This document shows positions 53,780-64,000 of a stretch of 64,000 nt of DNA, one piece after another. Under the pieces are notes generated by a model. That model was not told where the DNA came from, ran no database searches, and was given only the letters and a program-made list of their open reading frames with translations. The position numbers were made by a program, and so were the translations under genes. The DNA is from Lepidodermella squamata (Eukaryota; Gastrotricha), in assembly GCA_047495785.1 (NCBI GenBank), contig JBLDXI010000054.1, forward strand, positions 3,100,001 through 3,164,000, written 5' to 3'. Position 1 is the first letter of the stretch. Each line of letters begins with the position of its first letter.

Positions 53780-55038
53780 TCAGTGGGCTTTGTCGAATTT
53801 CTCAAATTTCATAAGATCCTCTGTTTTTGATCCATAGACGGCCTCGTAGATATCAGCTCGATTGAAAGAGACCAGTAGATGCGTGTGGGTCGGCAGTAGA
53901 CTCCGCTTGATGAGCTTGTACCGCAAAGAATTGAGGCCGTCAAAGTGCATTCGTTCGCTTGTTTGGCCCATCAAAATGCGACCTTTGTCGTTCCAAGGAT
54001 TGAGGCTATCCGCCGAATGCCGAATCATTTTGTACAGATAGTACTCCTTATTCGGGGTATTTATCGGAATTTTGTATAACCTCAGCCTCGTCCGCATTTC
54101 TTCATCTTCGGCACCTGTATAGATGAGATTAGTATAAATTACGAACGATTGATTAAACACTCACCCCAACCAAAAAAGACAGTCGAATAACCATTGACTA
54201 GTTCGAACAGCCTTCGAGAAATTGACACAACGCCGCCGAACAAGACATCGGTGCCGCCCCATGGTTTGTACCCGAATTTGTCAATATATTCGCTCAAATG
54301 AAGCGGTCTATCTTGGCATTCGTACAGAGCTCTATCATCCTCAACGAATAGATCAACATCGTGGAAAATGAAGCAATTAAACGGCCTCGCGGTTTCGTAC
54401 TTCGAAGACTCGACAAAGGCGATATTCATCAGCAGAGCCTTGTTAAAAGTGTCATTACCGTCTTGTTCAACGACAATTATTGTATAGTCGGATCTTTGCC
54501 GTTGCAGAATAGGATGAAGGTGACTTATCAACGCCCGCAGTTGATTAGATCGATTTCGATAAGGAATAATTATGGCGATCCGGTCGGGGAATTCAGGAAT
54601 ACAGCTTTCGGGCCTAAATTGCCCCCCAGGCTGCAGATTCGGATTTGCGGCAGCGATTTCTTCGAAAGACGGCGAGGCAAAATCAACAGCTAATTTTCCG
54701 ACCAAGTTATTACGTTCGCAAAAGGTTTTAAATCTGGTAGGTGAAGGTGAACTCGGCTCGACAATAATTTGTTCTGATGGCTCAGTTGTAGTATCATTTG
54801 ACAAATCTTCCACTAATAGCGTTTGGGCTGTAGTTGAGGCAGGTTGCTTCAAAGATTCGGATAAATGGCCTGAGCTTGACTTTTGCATAAATACTGGATA
54901 CGGCATGTCGTTACTGGGGTAGAATGTCTTTAGTACGAAAGGCAGAAACTCGAATAGCAGCATTGTGCTGATGATCATAACGAGGGCTGTCCGCAAATAC
55001 CGAACAGGTAGCAAGCGAGCTCCTGAGGATAGTGTCAT
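53780..55038 (-). CDS. Beta-1,4-galactosyltransferase family 7-fold enzyme (2 exons)
   Basis: Exons 54165-55038 and 53780-54114 give 402 residues. Golgi type II layout: cytosolic start, signal anchor (LRTALVMIISTMLLFEFLPF), Ser/Thr-rich stem, catalytic domain from about residue 140. Family motifs: IIIPYRNR (UDP binding), FNCFIFHDVDLF (Mn-binding DVD), KPWGGTDVLFGGVVSIS and FFGWG|AEDEEMRTRL, the last split by the intron. It adds galactose from UDP-Gal to GlcNAc or a related acceptor. DVDLF and FGWGAEDEE place it with B4GALT1-6 rather than B4GALT7 (the fold name in the call is only the superfamily). It could act with the sulfotransferases upstream in glycan synthesis. Confidence 0.92.
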
Positions 55039-56800
55039 CCTATGAGCGCAAATTACGGGTACAGTTCATAATAAAAAGTCATCTCATATATAATGACCTA
55101 GACGCAAAAAAAGCATTATACGAAGGTGTTATTTTCATCAAGTAGACGAGTAATTAATATGCTCTCTCAGCACGAAGTTCAACCGGCCGATCGTGTGCTT
55201 CACCCAAACTCGTAACGCTCTGATAACATCGCGTAGGTTGAAAATCGTCAAAAGAGACTAGTGTTGTGTGGTTTGACTATAAAAAGCAGCACTGAAGAAA
55301 AGGAGGATTGGCTGCGGAGAAGTTCACAAGAACAGCTGGCCCAGTTGTTTCTTGAGTAGCGATTGGAAACGCACACATCGTCAACATTTTATCAGGAATT
55401 ACTGCGAGTGACCAGCAGCGAATTGTTATCTTATCTATAAGTCATATCATAAGGTTACTGTTATTGTTTACTAGCCCTTTACTAGTAATGGGGATAACAG
55501 AAATTCCTATACCTTGATTTGAAAGATTTTTAAGGGAAGAGAATATATTCGAGGTTTATTAGTATCAGATTATCACACAGTCATATATCACTGCACAATT
55601 TCAACACTCGAGATAGAAAAAAATCGATGCGCTCCTAAAAATTATGCCTATGCACATTATCGTTCTTAAATTAAGTATATCATCAAGCTTGGTCAACATT
55701 TATAGCACAGGTACTGCTCACATCAAATATCAGAGCCTCACAAATAAAAACAGCACGTTACATATACCTGATTTTATCTCCCCTATGCGCTTGCTAAAAA
55801 GCCTTATAAATCAATCGAAAATTAGGGCGGGGAGTTTTACATGATGATTGGATTCAAGAATAAAAATCTAGGGTTGATGTAAATTTGAGAGGGACTTTGC
55901 GTGACTTCTAACATAATGTAATTCCTCAAGAGATTTTGACTGGCAGGAAAAAATGTATAGACAGCAAGAAGTCAAGTATCTTCCTATTATTATTATTGCT
56001 TTTCCAATTATTTTTACCTATTAGTGGAATGATAGGCTGTTAATGGATGGGCCAGCGGTGGTTAAACGCACTGGTCTGAATGTAGTGGAATAGCGCTCAT
56101 CCGGGCCTCTATACATGACAGCTGAGTTTATTCAAACACATGCGCTGTATATTAGAGATTATGGTCAATGCTTAATTGAAGCCTTGGCGAGCCAAAGCGA
56201 TGTTATATACTAATTATGACCGCGTGATAGCAGTCATCAAGCGGTCATTTTCCATTCAGAAAAACCACTATGGTCACGCCCATTAGGACTATATCAGTCA
56301 TGAAGCCGAATTAATTCTTATAAAAAAAAGTTGCTCCAAAACCATTAAAACTTGAAAAAAATTTCAGTATTTATGAATGGAATGGCGGCCGTTGAAACGA
56401 GGATGCAGCGATTGATTGTGGATCTCGATAAATATGCGATTTTCAGAACTTTCATCCTGTCGAAATTATAATGGAAACCCTATTTATTCGTTATCCATGA
56501 CTTCCTATTGGTTACTGGGGGTTACTGGGTGATGCGAAACCTTGTTAATATTTTGTTCAAATATTCATTTTAGAGCCGATAAACACATCAATGCAACAAG
56601 TTGGATAAGTATATAACTGATACAACATAAATATTGACGTACGAAGGGAAAACTTTCCGCGTTATAATAACTTTTCCCTCGCATAACAATTCCGCTTCGC
56701 TGTATATCGCCTATTGCCTACTTTTATGATTAACGGAAAAACTCGTTAACATGATTTGTTTTATTTATTTCGTTCATCGTTCACTGGATAATCAGTGGCA
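55039..56800. other. 1.8-kb intergenic region, no gene recognised
   Basis: AT-rich, with only short frames (for example 55644-55844). No RNA gene or repeat recognised. Confidence 0.5.
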
Positions 56801-57809
56801 TCATGGGTGCGGTGAAAGGCCCAACTCAATTTCTCGAAGAGCCTTTCGGAACTCGGCTGAAAAGTTAGATTTTATCGACTGGAGCTCCTCTTCAATTCCT
56901 TGAGAACTGAAAGAGTACTTCAAATCGAGGGCAGTTATCACGTCATTATCGTCAAATTTCGTCGAATTTTGGTTCGATTGAGACAGCAGTTTTTCGGCCG
57001 CTCTCCTTTCCCGCCAGGCTCGCATTGGGTTTGCATTGAGAGACTGGCTCCTTTCGCGGCGAAACGCCATTGAATCCATGTTAGCGTCTCGTAGAATTCC
57101 GTCGTTGAAAGAAACCGCTCGAAACCTAGGAGCAGGGTTTGCTTCGTAGGAAATGAAAGGGTTGTTCCGAATGTAGGGACTTGACGGCTTTTGAACATGA
57201 GGTAACGGTATGCCTAATTTGCATGACAAGTCATCGTCCAAATCCGCAGATTGGCTGCTTATCAAAGTCGCCGGCGTTTCAGGTCGTTCGATTGGCGGGA
57301 ATAGAACACTCGGCCTGATGCCTGATACCGGTCGGCTCTCTATTGAATATCGGCGGCGGGATGAAGGCCGCCGGGAAGAGCTCATGTCGTTCATAATAGA
57401 CGAATACATCAACTTATTTGGGTAGGTATTGGCACGCCGCCTTGCCGTATTGATAGGGCAGGGTGTCTTTGATGACCTGTTCGCTTGTTCAGACTCTTCC
57501 ATGGCTTCCTCAGATGGTTGATCCGGGATGACTGGTGGTATCTTACTGATGACGATTGGACTGAACGTGCAGATACGGCTTCGAGGGGTGCTGCAGCTGC
57601 TGATTGTTGGCGAGATGCATGTGCCGAGTTTAGACGTGTAAATTGCTGAATTATTATACGGTGACATGACTAAGGAATCTAGGATGTCTTGCTGCCTACA
57701 AAACAATTAGGAAGAATGGTGTCATTCATTTTAGGAAGACTTGTTCATACCTCTTTTCAAGACAATCCAGTGTAGCTCCTCTTCCTCCCATATTTCGCAA
57801 GGGATACAT
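56801..57809 (-). CDS. Unrecognised Ser/Arg-rich protein with basophilic kinase-type sites (2 exons)
   Basis: Exons 57751-57809 and 56801-57695 give 317 residues from MYPLRNMGGRGATLDCLEKR. Mostly low-complexity and probably disordered. Several R-x-x-S sites (RRRYSIES, RFRAVSFND, RRERSQSLN) resemble PKA/SIK/14-3-3-type motifs. The last ~50 residues (ALDLKYSFSSQGIEEELQSI and FRKALREIELGL) could form a helix. I cannot name a family. The frame continuity across a 55-nt intron with good splice sites supports a real gene. Confidence 0.75.
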
Positions 57810-58214
57810 GTTGTCGCTTTTCTTCTGTTTTGGTCTTTCGATAGCTGGCTAAAATGCTACGTAGTGATCGATGATGAGACCGGTTCTCTATAAATGTATT
57901 CACCGCATGAATTTAGCGATATTATTTACTAGATAATATTCATATTTTTGCCTCGTACTTTCTTTTGCCCGGTGCATTTTGAGCTCGGCCGAGAATAATT
58001 CGATTCTAGCAGGTGACAAGGTGAGATGACCACACCAGCCCCTTGCTGCGGCCCTCACGCTGTGCGTTGCGAAGTTTTTTTGCATGCATAATGATAACAA
58101 AAAACGCCGCTATTGTCTCACTGAGACGCGCGCAAAGTTCAAGTGTAAATCAACAAACAACTTCACAGGTTTTATTGACTTAAAATAATAAACGCAGCAG
58201 ACCAAATTTTCTGG
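57810..58214. other. Intergenic, no gene recognised
   Basis: No supported gene; the frame at 57900-58100 (-) has no features. Confidence 0.5.
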
Positions 58215-58639
58215 TCATTCCATTGCCGAATGGTGGATTTTGGCTGCAAGGGTGTTGGAACGTAGAGCATCGACAAAGTAATTGTTAAGGCAGCTGACCT
58301 TCGCAGCTTCCCGGCTGGTGATCAATTTCGTGTGGCTAGTGAATATCGCCGAAATGTTCGGGCAGTTGCATGCTCCATCCCATGTCCACTTCAGAACTTT
58401 GTGGAAACGAGCCTTTGCCGTGAAGAAGCATTTATAGGGCCCGACAATAGCTGTATCGTTTTGGTGTGATATTTTCGCGAAAATCGAGACCATTTCATCC
58501 ACGTTTTTGGCTATAAATTGATTGCAATCGTTGATTACAAGAAAACGCGGCAATGATGAAGATCAATTTACTCACTCATGGGATTATTGCTTTTAGTCGC
58601 CGCCAGAGTCAGAAGAAAAAGACCGATTAAACTCGCCAT
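58215..58639 (-). CDS. Small secreted protein of unknown family (2 exons)
   Basis: Exons 58576-58639 and 58215-58510, joined over a 65-nt intron, give 119 residues. Signal peptide MASLIGLFLLTLAATKS, then a compact domain with four cysteines (YKCFF, GACNC, VSCLNNYF) and the WTWDGACNCP motif. No dibasic site. It does not show the spacing of the 16-23 kb cysteine-rich family. Function unknown; secreted and disulfide-bonded by inference. Confidence 0.7.
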
Positions 58640-60069
58640 CCGCCATAAAATTCATGAATGCCCTTATAGAAATGAAATTGTGAACATCAGCAGAAATATT
58701 TAGCGTGATTCCTAACTTCATATCGCCGCACATAAATGATCACGCTAAACTCGTGAAATTCTGCTATGACTGTATAATGCGATGCCCAATTTTCGTTCCG
58801 ATCAAACAATTCTTTCGATCTGCGCTGGAATCAATAAAATCATAAGCCTTTTGCGTCCTCCTTACAACTTAGCGACCGGCCGAGACGCAACAACTCTCTC
58901 GCTCTTATCTCATTTTTACGCCAAGGTAAACGGCCGTTCAGCCAGGCCGCGCTTCTTCGCCTCAATAGTTACCGGATTCCTCAGGTTTTGTCGCTGCACG
59001 TGTTTTAAACGTCGACCCTAAATTATTACCCATTGATCTAAGATGTCTTCTGGTGATCTAAATTGTCGCCTTGCTGGCGGAACAAATTAACACCCAAGCC
59101 AGAAATAGTAACAAATTCTATTTTTACCTACGATATAGAGTAATTTGCTAAATTCTTAAGCTAAAAATAGAACAATTATACTATTTTCGGTGTTGCAGAA
59201 AATGGTTCAAAGGCACAAGAAAACTCCTTTTCAAGATCAGTAGTTCTGTATCCTGTATTTAACATCAATCGTCCATGGCTCTTTTAATCGAGTTTTCACA
59301 GCCAATTATCAAAGTATCCGACATACTCAAGGGCCTCGAGTTGAACACAGACAAAGCACAAAGCAATGGATTTGACTTGGAAATACATGGGCGCGGACAT
59401 CTTGACTATTTCAGGGAACTCAAAATACCGCGCGCAAAAGACATCGCGCGGTGACACCATGAGCGTAGCCTCGCTATTCTATAAGTAGCATTTTACGTTC
59501 CCAGTGCACTTGTTTACCGGCTTACTACCTGCTGGATTATTCTGAGGAATTCAGGTCGGAATCCGTGAACATTTAATAGACAAATGTTTACCGATAGCGG
59601 TAGTGTCAATCAAATTATACCCACACACGAATTCCTAGTTATTTATGATGTCTGTTGTTAGGTCGCATTCTTAACCGGCATGAGTCGTCGCTTCGCTGTG
59701 TGAGATCCCCAGATTAATGATCATTCATATATAATGCGCTGGATGAATCAAGCTGTCATGCTGTTCATTTCCACGTCTGACAAGTCATGATCAAATTAGG
59801 GTGGGTAGAATCTAGGATATGATGGCAGTGTGAGCTAAATGAACGCACCTAAAACATGTTCAAAAATAGAAATGAGGAATGCGATAAATCTCGCATCAAT
59901 CGAATTTCGATATGAGGCATTTATTTAAGCTAATTGGTTCGTCCTTTGTCTGTCTTTTAGTGTCATGATCGTCGCAAGTTCGAGAATAAGCTTTTGTTCG
60001 GACAGACCTAGGCCAAAACAAGGATGAGGCTATAAGAGACCCCTCAATGTTTCGAATTTGCGCATCGAA
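58640..60069. other. Intergenic; no DNA-binding domain exon seen
   Basis: I read both strands for a zinc-finger exon that could belong to the nuclear receptor downstream and found none. A frame at 58782-59021 (+) has no known motif. Confidence 0.5.
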
Positions 60070-61252
60070 ATGGTCAAGCCTCAGTTAATGGCAGATTCTA
60101 ACTCAAGATATAATCCGAGTTCGAGTCAACGTGTCCATAGACCTAATGGCCAGAACGACACATCGATACTGCAAGCGCTACTCTTTACTCCAGCCGATCA
60201 AGTTGCTCTGCAGCCACCGTTTGAAAATGGCGTGATCGACTTGGATTCCTTTCTTCCGTCGCTAATTCATGCAATGAAGACTTTGGAGTCCTTGCCCTTC
60301 GTAAGATATCTTTTAATAGTTGAATTTAAAACAGATTTGGAGCATTTTTACGCTAGATACCTCTGTGCTCGGATCCTTTTGAGAATGACTTATCGGTTCT
60401 TTGGGCGGCTTGCATAAGCCGGTTTCACCAAGTTGCGAAAATTTGCTCGGATTATGTTAAACAGATTCCTGGTAAGGTTTTGAAGAAGGCATATAAAACT
60501 GCTAAATGATATTGTATTGAAGGTTTTCACCAACTATCAGGAGACACGCGGCAGGCTTTGTTCCGACGCGCCATCACTCCACTGCACATCTCTCAATCAG
60601 CTCACCCTAGGTTTAACGTTTCGCCTTTCTATGGATTCAATGTCAGAACACGCTCAGCATTATACCGCCACTTTCCCGATATCACGGTTAGCAAACCACT
60701 TCAAGCTTTCAAATACGTTCATCTTTCATCTTCTTCAAAATTTGTCAGGGCATGGAGCTTAGCACATATGAGATCTCCACTGCAATAAATGTGTGGAAAC
60801 CAACGACGGCGGAGTATGCATTACTTTTACCGCTGCTGTTTTATCAGCGTAAGCTCAAGTGTAGTAGAGTTCTCCAAAGCTACCCCTGTTGTCCTCTCAT
60901 TTTCAGCCTCAAGTGATCGCGACGACTTTGTACGCAACAACTCACCTACCCTTGCCGATCAATGTGTTCAAATGAATGCTTGGTTTTTGAAAGCCATGCA
61001 TGAACTTATTGGAAGGCAGTGCAGCGATGAGGATTCAAAGCAAAAGCGGGTGTGTTAGCTTTTTTATCGCAATTTTCATTGTATATTTTGACTTGATTTC
61101 AGTGGAACCAGTTTTGTACAGTTTACAGACTTCTCATCAATCTCAACGTTCGAATGAGAGATTGGGCGAGAGCGTTTCTCAGACGGTATCCCAGCATCTT
61201 TTTAGCCGATAAATTGTTCAATGAAATGTTCTCTGGAGGGATTTTACCTTGA
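60070..61252 (+). CDS. Nuclear receptor ligand-binding-domain protein without visible DNA-binding domain (6 exons)
   Basis: Exons 60070-60300, 60357-60471, 60523-60686, 60749-60848, 60907-61049, 61103-61252 join in one frame to 300 residues. The N-terminus contains LQALL, an LxxLL coregulator motif. The nuclear receptor signature is KICSDYVKQIPGFHQLSGDT (helices 3-5, split by an intron after IPG). Helix 7-9-like segments follow (TTAEYALLLPLLFYQ, CVQMNAWFLKAMHELIG), then LINLNVRMRDWARAFLRRYP and an AF-2 helix LFNEMFSGG. Start chosen because the frame upstream is closed and no acceptor fits. Size and layout resemble NR0B (SHP/DAX) receptors, which repress other receptors, but orthology is not shown. 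Confidence 0.85.
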
Positions 61253-61772
61253 CTGAACTATGATAATAGCTTAACAAATTAGGGTTAACAAAAATTGGAA
61301 GAAACTGAACGTGAAACATTTACTTTTGTTCGAAATAAAACCGGAAATGTAGGTCACGGGAAGTCACTTTTACTATTTACTGGGCAGAAAAGTAAACTTT
61401 CAAGGTAAACAACTTAATTGTGCGGATGTGACTACCTGTGGACAAACGCTTTGCCCAGCACGTTTTTGTGATCGATATGTCAGCCGCAGCAGGGTTTCCG
61501 TTTCAAGTGCAGATCAACTTTACAGCTGAATGCGGCATATCCAAATGAAACAGCTTATTATCGGTTTTCTGACCGCCGTAGCGTGCTACGCATGCTTATA
61601 AAAAATGTGCACCTGCGAAATCGCCGCCTGTATACCTATAATATGAGCGTGAGAAAAAAATGCGTCAACGGATTCTCTACAATAACTCAATAGTTACTCG
61701 CAGCTTTCTTTCGCAATGAATGGTGTATGTTGGCAAATTTTCTGCGGCTTTTGCTGAAAATCATTTAATAGC
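61253..61772. other. Intergenic, no gene recognised
   Basis: 3' flank of the nuclear receptor and promoter side of the next gene; no features seen. Confidence 0.5.
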
Positions 61773-62492
61773 ATGGCGACCTCTCAGAAAGTTGTTACAT
61801 TTGACCAAAGATTAACGGCAGATCCGACAATTCGAACAAAAGCTCATGTCGCTCTTTCGATATCACCCGCATCAAACTCTGGCAATGTGCAGTTTCGATC
61901 TCGAATACCTGACTATTTTTTGATGGTATTGGAAATAGTAAGGAATGAAAATGCGGTGAATATAATGTTGAGAAAAATGCTCCACTTTCAGCTATTCAGT
62001 GTCGCAGCTGTGATTTGCGTATTTGTCGCCGTTTGGAGCTTCGAAGCTTATGTTTGCTGGTTCCTTTCTGTACTATTTCTAGCAATAGTTTCGAACATAT
62101 TTTGGCTAATCGTTTTCGTGATACACCACCTTAACGCTGAGGACCGCCTTATTGTCTGGCGATGGAACATCGGCGTATGTTTGAGTTGAACTTTAGGTCA
62201 TTCTAATCATGTTTTTTGCTAGTTCTTCCTGTGGAATATATTCATTGTCCTGCTGTTTCTCAGCTGCGTCATAGTCGTTTTCGCGCTGGGAAACTGGCAC
62301 AATCTACTCATTGTGGCTGCCGTAAGTCGATCATTAAGAGTGAGCTCCTTGCATTTGTTGTTTTTCTAGGCCTTCGCCTGCTTTCTGAGTCTGTTGTACA
62401 GCATCTCAGCAATCCTAACCGTTCGCGAGGCATGCGATGAATGGTATACAGTTGAAAAGGCCATCTACCTATGCTGCCGGTGCTGTGCTTAG
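61773..62492 (+). CDS. Four-transmembrane MARVEL-like protein (4 exons)
   Basis: Exons 61773-61937, 61992-62174, 62223-62321, 62370-62492 give 189 residues. The first intron (61938-61991, 54 nt) is itself open in frame, so an unspliced 207-residue form is possible; its GTAAGG donor and TTTCAG acceptor and the smoother helix 1 after removal favour splicing. Four hydrophobic helices: LFSVAAVICVFVAVW, LSVLFLAIVSNIFWLIVFVI, LWNIFIVLLFLSCVIVVFAL, LLIVAAAFACFLSLLYSISA. The tail ends with a Cys cluster (YLCCRCCA), a likely palmitoylation site. MARVEL/CKLF proteins shape membrane traffic; the family call is from topology only. Confidence 0.72.
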
Positions 62493-62681
62493 CGTTGAGA
62501 AAGAATGAGAGCCGCGTATCAAACCCGTGAAAAAACGATAAAGATGAAAGTTGAAACTATCTACCTCTAGAACTCTAGATTTCAAGTCATTATAAACATC
62601 ACTCAACAACACTTCAGCACACATTGATGCATAATTTACTATGAAAGAATAAAAAAAGCCGCAAGTTTCCGATGAGGCATT

Positions 62682-63504
62682 TCAACAATAGAGATGAATA
62701 TCACCTCGGACTTTCTTTTCTTTACGCTTGCACACAACAACTATTGCCGCAATGTTGATGCCCAGTAATGCCACTGATGTCGCCTGTTAATACTACAAAT
62801 AGCAACTTTTTTGTAAATTGCAGTCAGATCTTACCACGGTAGCTGTGACAAATATCAATGCAAGTAAAGACGTGCATTGATTTGAGAGCGTATAATAAAG
62901 CACTGCCCCTCCGCAGCCAGAGAAATAGAGAGCGTTAAAGATGAATTCCTTAAATAAAAATTGGCCCTTCATTTGGGACATAAACTAGACCCTGAAATCG
63001 ACTTACCACATAAACGCAACGGCTAAACCGCATCTTACATGAGAGATGCACGAAGGTTATTAACGCAATGATTGCATGCAGTGGAAGGCAGAGACAAAGG
63101 ATTAGACTGTTAAGGCAGCGGCTCGATAGGATAGGTGTTGACAGTAGTGAGACCAGTATCATCTGAACAGCAACTAGAATCTGATGATAGGAAGTCGTTG
63201 ATGATTAGCACTTCATGGAACTAAATCAAATACAAACCAGTTGACTGAATCTAAGGCGACCCAATTTTGTCTTCAGCCGCCTTTGAAATCTTCCTAGAAG
63301 ATTCTCGGCAGAGAGTGCAGCAATCACATCGGCGTCGATGGTGGTACTCGAAGACTCACTGGTACTTCGGCTGTTCGACTGAGTTCGGCTTCTATTGGAG
63401 CCATGTGCGTTTATAGGCGCTGGCTTTAAATATCGGCTGACGTAGTGCTGGGCTGGGAAGAGAGGGCGCTTTTCCTCTGACAATTCGCTGCTAGAAAAGG
63501 ACAT
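62682..63504 (-). CDS. Four-transmembrane MARVEL-like protein, convergent neighbour (4 exons)
   Basis: Exons in coding order: 63238-63504, 63007-63180, 62835-62984, 62682-62783; 230 residues. Cytosolic Ser-rich start (RSRTQSNSRSTSESSSTT), then helices ILVAVQMILVSLLSTPIL, LILCLCLPLHAIIALITFV, FIFNALYFSGCGGAVLYYTL/LLALIFVTATV, VALLGINIAAIVVVC, and a basic tail KRKEKKVRG. For exon 3 I use the acceptor GTCTAG; the other (TTTCAG, 6 bases upstream) runs into a stop. The 3' ends of this gene and the one at 61773-62492 face each other ~190 bases apart. They share topology, not obvious sequence. Confidence 0.7.
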
Positions 63505-63727
63505 GACGAAGGTATACTACAGATCGTGAACAACACGTTTTTTATATATAGCGGCCACGTGCGCGGAGGACGGAGGTGTCCAGTAAAGATAAGAAGATGC
63601 ACTATGAAGTGCAAAAAAACTGGCGACACGTCAAATCGGGGTTGTAAAACAGACAAGGCGGGTAATATCCGTGTTTTTTTATTCACGTTCAAAGTTCAGA
63701 TGCACGCATGATTATTTTGGTTTCTTA

Positions 63728-64000
63728 TTATTCATCATCGAGATCAAGCTCAAGGCTGCTAGGCCTTTGCGGTTTGAGAAGTGATGAAATTGGACGAGGA
63801 ACGGAAGCTTTCGCTGTTGAAGTTGACTCGGAAATATCAGCAGATTTTCTGCGACCGGAATTAGCCTGCTTGGCGTCAGTGCGCAGGGAAATATCAACAC
63901 AGGGATTAGGTATTCTGAGTCTTTCACAGAGCTGCTGAGTTTGAGGATTCAAGTAATACCACAGCGGGTTTTCGAAATCAGCAGCGTCTCTGGCGCGTTT
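63728..64000 (-). CDS. 3' end of an unrecognised gene (partial, runs off the window)
   Basis: The frame is open from the window edge to a stop at 63728: KRARDAADFENPLWYYLNPQ, then LCERLRIPNPCVDISL, a RRKSADISES stretch and PISSLLKPQRPSSLELDLDD at the end. It reads as coding because of its composition and the continuing frame, but I cannot name it. Only ~90 codons are visible. Confidence 0.6.
   Translation of the reverse strand, partial: KRARDAADFENPLWYYLNPQTQQLCERLRIPNPCVDISLRTDAKQANSGRRKSADISESTSTAKASVPRPISSLLKPQRPSSLELDLDDE

Noticed and set aside
58782-59021. DNA-binding-domain exon for the nuclear receptor
   Set aside because: No paired zinc-finger cysteines or P-box; frame has no recognisable motif.
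1-64000. CRISPR arrays, rRNA or tRNA genes
   Set aside because: No regularly spaced repeats, rRNA cores or tRNA TPsiC/anticodon patterns were seen; the DNA is animal nuclear.

Overview
The window is nuclear DNA of a compact-genome animal. Evidence: spliceosomal genes with many 45-65 nt GT..AG introns, a U4 snRNA gene, intronic box C/D snoRNA candidates, non-LTR and Penelope-like retroelement pieces, TTAGGG-like repeats, and families typical of metazoans (TRPM channel, class C GPCR, nuclear receptor, pancreatic-type lipase, HNK-1/chondroitin-type sulfotransferase, beta-1,4-galactosyltransferase). Gene spacing is about 3 kb per gene. The pancreatic-lipase N-terminal signature (CYxxLGCF), tiny introns, a GC-AG intron and acceptor-like sites just upstream of start codons would suit a larvacean tunicate (Oikopleura-like), but that is an inference; another small-genome invertebrate is possible.

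Layout. 0.4-16.0 kb: three tandem + strand copies of the ubiquitin-activating enzyme UBA1, all with the catalytic cysteine, with intron gains and losses between copies. Copy 1 carries two short C/D snoRNA candidates and one longer C/D-like RNA; the longer one is also in copy 2. A U4 snRNA gene lies between copies 2 and 3. 16.1-23.0 kb: six paralogous, mostly unnamed, - strand genes for small secreted cysteine-rich prepro-proteins; this is the best candidate for an undescribed system here. 23.5-25.9 kb: an intronless GABA-B-like receptor. 26.3-42.4 kb: two tandem TRPM-type channels of 11 exons each; the first is split by a nest of retroelements and a MITE, and the spacer between the copies holds a CR1/L2-like fragment and a Penelope-like endonuclease fragment with a hammerhead-like motif. 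42.7-47.0 kb: two sulfotransferases. 48.0-53.1 kb: three secreted lipases. 53.8-55.0 kb: a beta-1,4-galactosyltransferase. 56.8-58.6 kb: two unrecognised genes. 60.1-61.3 kb: a nuclear receptor ligand-binding domain without a visible DNA-binding domain. 61.8-63.5 kb: two convergent four-transmembrane (MARVEL-like) genes. 63.7-64.0 kb: the 3' end of an unrecognised gene.

The neighbourhood is dominated by local tandem duplication (UBA1 x3, cysteine-rich x6, TRPM x2, sulfotransferase x2, lipase x3). Gene models below were built by eye from splice sites, paralogue alignment and reading-frame continuity; every joined exon set keeps one frame to its stop. Positions may be off by a base or two.
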